DNA from: Betaproteobacteria bacterium
GTDB lineage: Bacteria; Pseudomonadota; Gammaproteobacteria; Burkholderiales; Usitatibacteraceae
Direction: 5' to 3'
NCBI GenBank assembly: GCA_016709665.1
Contig: JADJMI010000010.1
Location: 1 to 64,000, forward strand
Length of the DNA stretch: 64,000 nt
In this document: positions 32,993 through 40,852 of the stretch, piece after piece
Position numbering within the stretch: position 1 is the first letter of the stretch
Layout: the number at the start of each line of letters is the position of its first letter
Made by a program: the position numbers and the translations under genes
The notes under the pieces: generated by a model
What the model saw: only the letters and a program-made list of their open reading frames with translations
Told to the model about the DNA's origin: nothing
The model's database searches: none

Positions 32993-33567
32993 GTGCCGGG
33001 GCGCCGGAAGCCGACGATCTCGCGCGGCTCCTGGAACGCGCCTCGCTGGGCGAGCGCGCCGCCTTCGCCGAACTCTATCGCGCCACCAGCGCGAAACTGT
33101 TCGCCGTGTCCCTGCGTATCGTGAGGGAACGGCAACTCGCGGAGGAAGTCTTGCAGGACAGCTACGTCGCCATCTGGAACCACGCGGCCGAGTACTCGCG
33201 CGCGAAGAGCGCCCCGGGCACCTGGATGGCGGCGATCGTGCGCAACCGCAGCCTCGACCTGCTGCGCCGAGGCAGCCGCGAGGTCGAGGACGTCGACGAG
33301 GTCCTCGCCGGGCGACTCGTGGACGAGGGCGCCGCCCCCGCCGCCGACCTGGAGCGCCGGGCGGGAGAGCACGCGGTGCGCGAGTGCCTGGGCGAACTCG
33401 AGCCCGACCAGCGCCAGTCGATCGCGCTCGCCTTCTACCACGGTCTCAGCCATTCGGAACTCGCCGGGCACCTGCGCCGCCCGCTCGGCACCGTGAAGAC
33501 GCACATCCGGCGCGGCCTCGCGCGCCTGCGCGAGTGCCTCGAGCGCACCGGCGCGGTGGAGCGGTAG
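32989..33567 (+). CDS. ECF sigma factor
   Basis: 192 residues from a GTG overlapping the previous stop (GTGA). Region 2 is seen in FAVSLRIVRERQLAEEVLQDSYVAIW split by the -10 recognition helix (WMAAIVRNRSLDLLRR), and region 4 in LSHSELAGHLRRPLGTVKTHIRRGL. The gene is followed four bases later by an RskA-like anti-sigma gene, giving the standard pair. The stimulus is unknown. Confidence 0.92.
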   Translation: MSAGAPEADDLARLLERASLGERAAFAELYRATSAKLFAVSLRIVRERQLAEEVLQDSYVAIWNHAAEYSRAKSAPGTWMAAIVRNRSLDLLRRGSREVEDVDEVLAGRLVDEGAAPAADLERRAGEHAVRECLGELEPDQRQSIALAFYHGLSHSELAGHLRRPLGTVKTHIRRGLARLRECLERTGAVER

Positions 33568-33571
33568 GGCG

Positions 33572-34273
33572 ATGCGGCTGACGGATCCCGACCTGCGCCA
33601 CGCCCTCGCGGCGAGCTACGTGCTGGGCACGCTACGGGGCCCCGCGCGCCGGCGGTTCGCGCGGGCGGTGCAGGCCGACCCGGGCCTCGCGCGCCTCGTG
33701 ACGCGCTGGGAGGACTACCTCACGCCCCTCGCCGAAAACGTCGCACCCGTGGCGCCCCCCGCGCGCCTGTGGCCTTCCATCGAGGCGCGCCTGGGGCACG
33801 CGCGCACGCCGCGCCCCGCCGGGCTCTGGGGAAACGTCTCGTTCTGGCGCTGGCTGGGCACGGGGTTCGCGACCGCCGCCATCGCCCTGCTCGCCGTCAC
33901 CTTCGGGCTGCGCGGCCCGCCGCCGGCCGATGCGCCCGCGCTCGTCGCCGTCCTCTCGACGCCGGAGCAGGCGCCGCGCATGGTGATCGAGGAATCGCGC
34001 GGCGTCCTCAAGGTGCGCGTCACGGCGCCCTGGCCGCCCTCGGCCACGCAGGATCACGAGCTCTGGGTGGTTCCCCGGGAAGGCGCGCCGCGTTCCCTGG
34101 GCGTCGTTCCGCTGGCGGGCGAGGCGCAGCTCCGGCCGGCTCAGCTCGAACGACTGCTCGAAGGCGGCATCGCCTTCGCGGTTTCCCTCGAGCCGCGAGG
34201 CGGCTCGCCGACGGGCGCGCCGACGGGCGCCATCCTTTGCTCGGGCCCGATCGCGCGGAGCAAGCGGGCCTAG
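33572..34273 (+). CDS. Anti-sigma factor, RskA-like
   Basis: 233 residues. The N-terminal part (LRHALAASYVLGTLRGPARR, RLVTRWEDYLTPL) resembles the sigma-binding zinc-less domain of anti-sigma-K proteins; one transmembrane helix is at about residues 95-113 (LGTGFATAAIALLAVTFGL); the periplasmic RskA domain has DHELWVVPREGAPRSLGVVP. It should hold the sigma factor at the membrane. Stop codons overlap those of the binding-protein gene on the other strand. Confidence 0.88.
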   Translation: MRLTDPDLRHALAASYVLGTLRGPARRRFARAVQADPGLARLVTRWEDYLTPLAENVAPVAPPARLWPSIEARLGHARTPRPAGLWGNVSFWRWLGTGFATAAIALLAVTFGLRGPPPADAPALVAVLSTPEQAPRMVIEESRGVLKVRVTAPWPPSATQDHELWVVPREGAPRSLGVVPLAGEAQLRPAQLERLLEGGIAFAVSLEPRGGSPTGAPTGAILCSGPIARSKRA

Positions 34274-35133
34274 CGAAGCGCGTCGATGGCGCGGCAGAGC
34301 GCCTCGATCCCATCGACCACGCGCGGCGAGGGCCGGCCCAGGGCGGACGAAGGCACGTAAGACACCTTGCCCCGCCTCACGGCCTCGAGCGCCGCGTGGC
34401 CCGCCCAGGATTTCCGGAACGCCGCCTCGCCCTCCGGCGTGCCCGCGGCGAGGATCGCCTGCGGACGTCTCGCGTAGAGCTCCTCCCAGGACACGAGCGG
34501 CGCCGCCTCGGGCAGGTCCGCGAAGACGTTCTCGGCCCCGCATAGCGACAGCGCTTCCGTCATGAAGTGCTTCCCCCCCACGGTCATGAGGGGACGGAAG
34601 GAGATGTCGAGGAACACGCGCAGGGGCTTGCCGCCCGGCCTGGCGCCGCGGATCGCGTCGAGCCGCGACGCGTAGGCGCGCATCGCCGGCCCGGCATCGG
34701 CGCCCGCGAGCGCGGCGACATCGCGCAGGAGCCGGGGCACGTCGGCCAGCGTGCGCGAGGAGTCCACGTACACGCGGGCCCCGAGCGACTCCAGACGCGG
34801 GATGGACTCGACGCGGAAGCTGTCGCGCCAGGCGATCACGAGGTCCGGCGCCAGCTTCGCGACCGTCTCGAAATCGATGCCCGCGCTCGAGGACACGACC
34901 GGAAGGCGCGCCGCCTCCGGCGGGAAATCGCTCCAGGCGCTGGCGCCGGCGACGCGCGCCCCCGCGCCGACGGCGAAGGCGGCCTCCGTGATCGACGGCG
35001 CCAGCGTGAGGATCCGCTTCGCCGGGGCGGCGAGCCGTACCGTCCGGCCCAGGCCGTCGACCACCGCGACCTCGGCGATCGCCGGCCGTGCGATCGCGAA
35101 CGCGAGGAGTGCCGCGGCGAGCGCGCCGCGCAT
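34270..35133 (-). CDS. BtuF-like periplasmic cobalamin-binding protein
   Basis: 287 residues with a signal peptide (to about residue 20). Family marks of class III substrate-binding proteins are RILTLAPSITEAAFAVGAG, LPVVSSSAGIDFETVAKLAPDLVIAW and RRPQAILAAG. It is two bases downstream of the second DAHP synthase, so it should share its transcript. The ligand could be cobalamin or an iron-siderophore; the nearby adenosyltransferase favours cobalamin. No permease or ATPase gene is present in the window. Confidence 0.75.
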   Translation of the reverse strand: MRGALAAALLAFAIARPAIAEVAVVDGLGRTVRLAAPAKRILTLAPSITEAAFAVGAGARVAGASAWSDFPPEAARLPVVSSSAGIDFETVAKLAPDLVIAWRDSFRVESIPRLESLGARVYVDSSRTLADVPRLLRDVAALAGADAGPAMRAYASRLDAIRGARPGGKPLRVFLDISFRPLMTVGGKHFMTEALSLCGAENVFADLPEAAPLVSWEELYARRPQAILAAGTPEGEAAFRKSWAGHAALEAVRRGKVSYVPSSALGRPSPRVVDGIEALCRAIDALR

Positions 35134-35135
35134 CG

Positions 35136-36230
35136 TCAGTCGGCCGGGACGAGACGGCGGCGGCGGACGCCCTCGGCCAGGAGGTCCAGCGCGGCGACGG
35201 TGTCCTCCCAGCCGATGCAGGCATCGGTGACCGACACGCCGTACTCGAGCGCGCGGCCCGGCACGAGGTCCTGGCGCCCGGGGTTCAGGTGGCTCTCGAC
35301 CATCACGCCCACGATGCGGTCCTCGCCCGCGGCGAGCTGGCCCGCGACGTCCTTCGCGACCTCGACCTGGCGCTGGAACTGCTTGGACGAGTTGGCGTGC
35401 GAGAAATCGACCATGACGCGCGGCGCGAGACCCGCGGCCGCCAGCTCCGCCGAGGCCTGTTCCACGCCGGCGGCGTCGTAGTTGGGGCTCCGGCCGCCGC
35501 GCAGGATCACGTGGCAGTCCTCGTTGCCCATGGTCTCGAAGATGGCCGCCTGGCCGGTTTTCGTCATGCCCATGAAGGCGTGCGGCGCCGCGGCGGCGCG
35601 CAGGGCGTCGACCGCGATGCGCACGCTTCCGTCGGTGCCGTTCTTGAAGCCCACGGGGCACGACAGGCCGGAGGCGAGCTGCCGGTGCGACTGCGATTCC
35701 GTCGTCCGGGCTCCGATGGCCGCCCACGCGATGAGGTCGGAGATGTACTGCGGCGAGAGCAGGTCGAGGAACTCCGTTCCGCACGCGAGGCCCAGGCCGT
35801 TGATCTCGAGCAGGAGCCTTCGCGCGAGCTTCAGGCCCTCGTTGATCGCGAAGCTGCCGTCCAGGTGCGGGTCGTTGATGAAGCCCTTCCAGCCCACGGT
35901 CGTGCGCGGCTTCTCGAAATACACGCGCATCACCACGATCAGCTCCTGCTCCAGGCGCGCCGCCTCGCCGCGCAGGCGCTTCGCGTATTCCATCGCGCCC
36001 TCGTAGTCGTGGATCGAGCACGGGCCCACGACGGCCACCAGGCGGTCGTCGGCGCCGTGCAGCACGCGGTGGATGGCGCCGCGCGCCGCGCCCACGCAGG
36101 CGAGCGAGGCGGCGTCGAGGGGCATCTCCTCCAGGAGGAGCTGCGGCGCGATGAGCGCGCGAACGGCGCGGATGCGCAAGTCGTCGGTGCGGCCGACGAC
36201 CTTCACGGCGGACGAAGGCCGGGCGTTCAT
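35136..36230 (-). CDS. aroG: 3-deoxy-7-phosphoheptulonate synthase, class I (second copy)
   Basis: 364 residues; it condenses PEP and erythrose 4-phosphate, the first step of aromatic synthesis. Family blocks are VAVVGPCSIHDYEGAMEYA, MRVYFEKPRTTVGWKGF, ESQSHRQLASGLSCPVGFKN, DFSHANSSKQ and ESHLNPGRQD. It is clearly a paralogue of the gene two bases upstream. The N-terminus, which carries feedback sites in this family, differs most between the copies. Confidence 0.95.
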   Translation of the reverse strand: MNARPSSAVKVVGRTDDLRIRAVRALIAPQLLLEEMPLDAASLACVGAARGAIHRVLHGADDRLVAVVGPCSIHDYEGAMEYAKRLRGEAARLEQELIVVMRVYFEKPRTTVGWKGFINDPHLDGSFAINEGLKLARRLLLEINGLGLACGTEFLDLLSPQYISDLIAWAAIGARTTESQSHRQLASGLSCPVGFKNGTDGSVRIAVDALRAAAAPHAFMGMTKTGQAAIFETMGNEDCHVILRGGRSPNYDAAGVEQASAELAAAGLAPRVMVDFSHANSSKQFQRQVEVAKDVAGQLAAGEDRIVGVMVESHLNPGRQDLVPGRALEYGVSVTDACIGWEDTVAALDLLAEGVRRRRLVPAD

Positions 36231-36232
36231 GG

Positions 36233-37300
36233 CTATTCCTCCCTCACGAGGCGGCGCTCGCGCACGGCGGCGGCCAGGGTGTCGAGGACCTTCACCGTGG
36301 CGTCCCAGCCCAGGCACGCGTCGGTGATCGACACGCCGTACTCGAGCGGCTTGCCCGGCGCGAGGTCCTGCCGGCCCGGGTTCAGGTGGCTTTCCACCAT
36401 GGCGCCCACGATTCGCGACTCGCCGGCGGCGAGCTGCGCGGCGACGTCGTTCGCGACGTCGGCCTGCCGCTGGTACTGCTTGGAGGAGTTGGCGTGGGAG
36501 AAATCGACCATCACGTGGGGCGCGAGGCCGGCGGCGGCCAGGTCCTTGCACGCGGCGTCGACGCTCGCGGCATCGTAGTTGGTGCTCCTGCCGCCGCGCA
36601 GGATCGCGTGGCAGTCCTCGTTGCCGGCCGTCTTGAACACGGCGACGTGCCCGCTCTTGGTGACCGAGATGAAATGGTGGCGCGCGTTCGCGGCCTTGAT
36701 GGCGTCCACGGCGATGCGCACGTTGCCGTCCGTGCCGTTCTTGAAGCCCACCGGGCACGACAGGCCCGAGGCGAGCTGGCGGTGCGACTGCGATTCCGTC
36801 GTGCGCGCGCCGATCGCGCCCCAGGCGATGAGGTCGGCGATGTACTGCGGGGTGATGAGGTCCAGGAACTCGGTGCCGCAGGGAACGCCAGCCTCGTTGA
36901 TGTCGAGCAGGAGCTTTCGGGCGAGCCGGATGCCCTCGTTCATGTCGAACGTGTCGTTCAGGTGCGGGTCGTTGATGAGGCCCTTCCAGCCGACCGTGGT
37001 GCGCGGCTTCTCGAAGTACACGCGCATCACGAGGAGCAGGTCCGCCCCCAGGCGGTCACGTTCGGCCTTCAGCCGCCCGGCGTACTCGCGCGCGGCCTTG
37101 AGGTCGTGGATCGAACACGGGCCCACCACGACCAGCAGGCGGTCGTCGGCGCCGCGCAGGATGTCGTGGATGCCCTTGCGGGCCTCGAAGGTGACCTTGT
37201 GCGTCGTGTCGGTGGCGGCCAGTTCTCGCATCACCTGCATGGGGGCGAGCAACTCGTCTCCCTGCTCGATGCGTACGTCGTCGGTGCGGTAGTGGGTCAT
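36233..37300 (-). CDS. aroG: 3-deoxy-7-phosphoheptulonate synthase, class I (first copy)
   Basis: 355 residues, intact. It shares the blocks LLVVVGPCSIHDLKAAREYA, MRVYFEKPRTTVGWKGL, GLSCPVGFKNGTDGNVRIAV and DFSHANSSKQYQRQ with the second copy. The N-terminus is MTHYRTDDVRIEQGDELLAP. It is the first gene after the attenuator-like leader. The site before the ATG has only a weak ribosome match (GGA). Confidence 0.95.
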   Translation of the reverse strand: MTHYRTDDVRIEQGDELLAPMQVMRELAATDTTHKVTFEARKGIHDILRGADDRLLVVVGPCSIHDLKAAREYAGRLKAERDRLGADLLLVMRVYFEKPRTTVGWKGLINDPHLNDTFDMNEGIRLARKLLLDINEAGVPCGTEFLDLITPQYIADLIAWGAIGARTTESQSHRQLASGLSCPVGFKNGTDGNVRIAVDAIKAANARHHFISVTKSGHVAVFKTAGNEDCHAILRGGRSTNYDAASVDAACKDLAAAGLAPHVMVDFSHANSSKQYQRQADVANDVAAQLAAGESRIVGAMVESHLNPGRQDLAPGKPLEYGVSITDACLGWDATVKVLDTLAAAVRERRLVREE

Positions 37301-37342
37301 GGTTCGTGTCCGTTCAACAGTCCTGCGGCGATCGTGGGCAAC

Positions 37343-37373
37343 AAAAAACCGCCAGTTTGCGGCTGGCGGTTTT
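37343..37373 (-). terminator. Attenuator terminator upstream of the DAHP synthase genes
   Basis: On the minus strand AAAACCGCCAG (37373-37363), loop CCGCAAA, CTGGCGGTTTT (37355-37345), then two more T. The 11-pair stem plus T run is a Rho-independent terminator 43 bases before the first DAHP synthase ATG. Its right arm CTGGCGGT is repeated exactly within the leader-peptide gene (37426-37419), giving an alternative partner for the left arm. Confidence 0.85.
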
Positions 37374-37405
37374 CTGGGAATCTCGCGCTCCTGAAGATGC
37401 TCGCG

Positions 37406-37474
37406 CTACTTTCTCCCGACCGCCAGCGGCGTGGGAAACCAGAAATAGAAGAAATAGGCGGCGAAGCGGTTCAT
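37406..37474 (-). CDS. Aromatic-rich leader peptide of the DAHP synthase operon
   Basis: A 22-codon frame starts with ATG at 37474 and ends with TAG at 37408-37406. Residues 7-13 are YFFYFWF, seven aromatics in a row, and eight of residues 4-13 are Phe, Tyr or Trp. The codons for Leu-Ala-Val near the end (37426-37418) contain CTGGCGGT, identical to the terminator right arm. A ribosome that stalls on the aromatic codons would leave this stretch free to pair with the terminator left arm. I see no clear ribosome site; the transcript may start just before the ATG. Confidence 0.8.
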   Translation of the reverse strand: MNRFAAYFFYFWFPTPLAVGRK

Positions 37475-37483
37475 GTCGGGCTC

Positions 37484-37513
37484 ATCGTAGCAGGAGGGGT
37501 GCCCGGCGGGCAA
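37484..37513 (-). promoter_or_regulatory. Candidate promoter of the leader and DAHP synthase operon
   Basis: On the minus strand TTGCCC (37513-37508) and TACGAT (37489-37484) are 18 bases apart. Transcription would begin only a few bases before the leader ATG. Confidence 0.45.
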
Positions 37514-37544
37514 GCCGGAACCGCCGCGGGCCGGCCGTCCCGAC

Positions 37545-37550
37545 TAGAAT
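37545..37550 (+). promoter_or_regulatory. Candidate -10 element of the secreted protein gene at 37579
   Basis: TAGAAT, within CTAGAAT, lies 28 bases before the ATG. An AAGGAA ribosome site follows at about 37567-37572. No -35 box is clear. Confidence 0.45.
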
Positions 37551-37578
37551 GGGCCCCTCGCTTCCGAAGGAACGCGCC

Positions 37579-37941
37579 ATGCGTACCGCTGCCCTTTCCC
37601 TCGCCCTGGCTGCCCTCTGCCTCCCGCTCGCGGCAGCCGAAGGCGGCAAGCCCGGCCCCTTCACCCACGTGCTCAAGGCCGGCGAAATCGCCGAGGATTG
37701 CGTGACCCTGAAATCCGGCCAGTCGCGCGAATACGCCTGGACGGCGGACACCTCCGTCAAGTTCAACTTGCACTGGCACGAAGGCGAGACCGTGCACTAC
37801 CCCGTCCGGCTCGACGGCCAGTGGAAAGGGCGGGGGCGTTTCACCGCCGACCGCGACCAGGCCTATTGCTGGATGTGGAGCGCGCCCAAGGCGATGGGCG
37901 CGACCGTGACCGGCACCTTCAAGCCGATCGAGTCGCCCTAG
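37579..37941 (+). CDS. Small secreted protein of unknown function
   Basis: 120 residues with a signal peptide (cleavage near residue 20, AAA/EGG). The mature part is about 100 residues, with an aromatic-rich beta pattern (NLHWHEGETVHYPV, DQAYCWMWSAP) and two cysteines. I do not recognise a family. The stop overlaps, tail to tail, the msrB stop. Confidence 0.75.
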   Translation: MRTAALSLALAALCLPLAAAEGGKPGPFTHVLKAGEIAEDCVTLKSGQSREYAWTADTSVKFNLHWHEGETVHYPVRLDGQWKGRGRFTADRDQAYCWMWSAPKAMGATVTGTFKPIESP

Positions 37942-38423
37942 GCGGGAACGAACTTCAGCGCGACCCCGTTGTTGCAGTAGCGCTTGCCCGTGGGCTGGGG
38001 CCCGTCGTCGAAGACGTGCCCCTGGTGCCCGCCGCAGCGGATGCAGTGGTATTCGGTGCGCGGGTAGATGAGCTTGTAGTCCGTCCGGGTGCCCAGTCGC
38101 CCCGGCAGCGGGGTGTGGAAGCTCGGCCAGCCCGTGCCGCTTTCGTACTTGGCCTCGGACCCGAAGAGCGGCAGGTCGCAGGCCGCGCAGGCATACAGGC
38201 CCTTGCGCTTCTCGCCGTTGAGAGGCGAGGACCCGGGCCGCTCCGTCGCCTCCTCGCGCAGGACCGCGTATTGCTCCGGCGTGAGCCGCCTTTTCCATTC
38301 CTCCGGCTTGAGGACGAGCTTCTCGATCTTCTCGGCCGCCGGCTTGGGCTGGGCGGGGGCATCGGCGGCATTCACCGCGGCAAAAAGGCCGGCGAGGGCG
38401 GAAACGAAGGTGCGGCGGTTCAT
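37938..38423 (-). CDS. msrB: Peptide methionine-R-sulfoxide reductase MsrB, exported
   Basis: 161 residues. The N-terminus MNRRTFVSALAGLFAAV suggests Tat export to the periplasm. The zinc-binding pairs are CAAC and CIRC, GTGWPSF and GGHQGHVF are conserved, and the catalytic cysteine is in RYCNNGVALKF. It repairs oxidised methionine in exported proteins. Confidence 0.92.
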   Translation of the reverse strand: MNRRTFVSALAGLFAAVNAADAPAQPKPAAEKIEKLVLKPEEWKRRLTPEQYAVLREEATERPGSSPLNGEKRKGLYACAACDLPLFGSEAKYESGTGWPSFHTPLPGRLGTRTDYKLIYPRTEYHCIRCGGHQGHVFDDGPQPTGKRYCNNGVALKFVPA

Positions 38424-38532
38424 GGCAGGCGCTCCGGAATGGGTGATGGGTCTGTCGGGATCGGGGGCGACAACTTACGGCGGGCAGCCGGCAACGGGCG
38501 CGAGGCCCTTCCTCCTCCGACCGCCCCGGCCG

Positions 38533-39981
38533 TCAACCGGTTCCGCCCACCGTGAGGCCTTCGATGCGCAGCGTCGGCTGGCCCACGCCCACCGGCACGC
38601 TCTGGCCTTCCTTGCCGCAGGTGCCGATCCCGGGGTCGAGCGCCATGTCGTTGCCGACCATCGCGATGCGCGTGAGGGCGTCCGGCCCGTTCCCGATGAG
38701 GGTGGCGCCCTTCACCGGGTACTGGAGCTTGCCGCCTTCCACCCACCACGCCTCGGCGGCCGAGAAGACGAACTTGCCGCTCGTGATATCCACCTCGCCG
38801 CCGCCGAAGTTCACCGCGTAGAGGCCGCGGTCGAGGGAGGCGAGGATCTCCGCCGGGTCCTTGTCGCCCGCGAGCATGAAGGTGTTCGTCATGCGCGGCA
38901 TGGGCAGGTGCGCGTAGCTTTCCCGCCGGCCGTTGCCGGTGGGTGCCACGCCCATGAGGCGCGCGTTCATGCGGTCCTGCAGGTAGCCGCGCAGGATGCC
39001 GTCCTCGATGAGCACGTTGCGGCCCGTGGCTTCGCCTTCGTCGTCCACGGAGAGCGAGCCCCGGCGGTCGACGAGCGTGCCGTCGTCCACCACGGTGACG
39101 CCCTTGGCTGCCACGCGCTCGCCGACGCGGCCGCTGAAGGCCGAGGTGCCCTTGCGGTTGAAGTCGCCCTCGAGCCCGTGGCCGATCGCCTCGTGCAGCA
39201 GGATGCCGGGCCAGCCCGGCCCGAGCACGACGGTCATGGGCCCGGCCGGCGCGGGCCGCGCCTCGAGGTTCACCAGCGCCTGCTTCACGGCGGTGCGCGC
39301 CATCTCGTCCACGCGCGCGTCGTCGAAGTGCCCGTAGCCGAAGCGCCCGCCCCCGCCGCAGTAGCCCTGCTCGCGGCGGCCGTCCTGCTCGACGATGACG
39401 GTGACGGAGAGATTCACGAGGGGGCGCACGTCGGCCGAGCGCACGCCGTCGGACCGCGCCACCAGCACGACCTCGTATTCGCCGGCGAGCCGCCCGATCA
39501 CCTGCTTCACCCGCGGGTCGGCCGCCTTGGCCGCCGCCTCGAGCCGCTCGAGCAGGCGGACCTTGTCGGCGTCGGCGAGGCCCGTCACCGGGTCGACCGG
39601 CGCGTAGAGGGGTTTCGCCACGCGGATGCCGGCGACGGGGACGCTCGCGTCCCCGCCCGCGGCGCCGATGGCGCGCGTCACGCGGGCCGCGGCCTCGAGC
39701 GAGGCGGACGCGATGTCGTCGGCATACGCGAAGGCGGTCTTCTCGCCCGACACCACGCGAACGCCCACGCCCTGGTCGAGCGAGAAGCTGCCGTTCTTCA
39801 CCTGGCCCTCCTCGAGCATCCAGCTCTCGGCGCGCGCGAGCTGGAAGTAGAGGTCGGCCTCGTCGCAGCGGTGGGCGCGCACCAGGGCGAACACGCGCTC
39901 CAGGGCGGCCTCGTCGAGATCGAAAGGGGCGAGCAGCGAGGCGCGCGCGAGGTCGAGCGCGGTGGGTTCGATCGTCGTCAT
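38533..39981 (-). CDS. tldD: Metalloprotease TldD
   Basis: 482 residues. The zinc motif is HEAIGHGLEGD near residue 260, and the C-terminus ends GTCGKEGQSVPVGVGQPTLR as in the family. With TldE/PmbA it degrades unfolded peptides and matures some peptide antibiotics. Its start is one base from the nitrilase stop, so the two are likely co-transcribed. A pmbA gene is not in the window. Confidence 0.95.
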   Translation of the reverse strand: MTTIEPTALDLARASLLAPFDLDEAALERVFALVRAHRCDEADLYFQLARAESWMLEEGQVKNGSFSLDQGVGVRVVSGEKTAFAYADDIASASLEAAARVTRAIGAAGGDASVPVAGIRVAKPLYAPVDPVTGLADADKVRLLERLEAAAKAADPRVKQVIGRLAGEYEVVLVARSDGVRSADVRPLVNLSVTVIVEQDGRREQGYCGGGGRFGYGHFDDARVDEMARTAVKQALVNLEARPAPAGPMTVVLGPGWPGILLHEAIGHGLEGDFNRKGTSAFSGRVGERVAAKGVTVVDDGTLVDRRGSLSVDDEGEATGRNVLIEDGILRGYLQDRMNARLMGVAPTGNGRRESYAHLPMPRMTNTFMLAGDKDPAEILASLDRGLYAVNFGGGEVDITSGKFVFSAAEAWWVEGGKLQYPVKGATLIGNGPDALTRIAMVGNDMALDPGIGTCGKEGQSVPVGVGQPTLRIEGLTVGGTG

Positions 39982-39982
39982 G

Positions 39983-40848
<866 letters not shown>

Positions 40849-40852
<4 letters not shown>

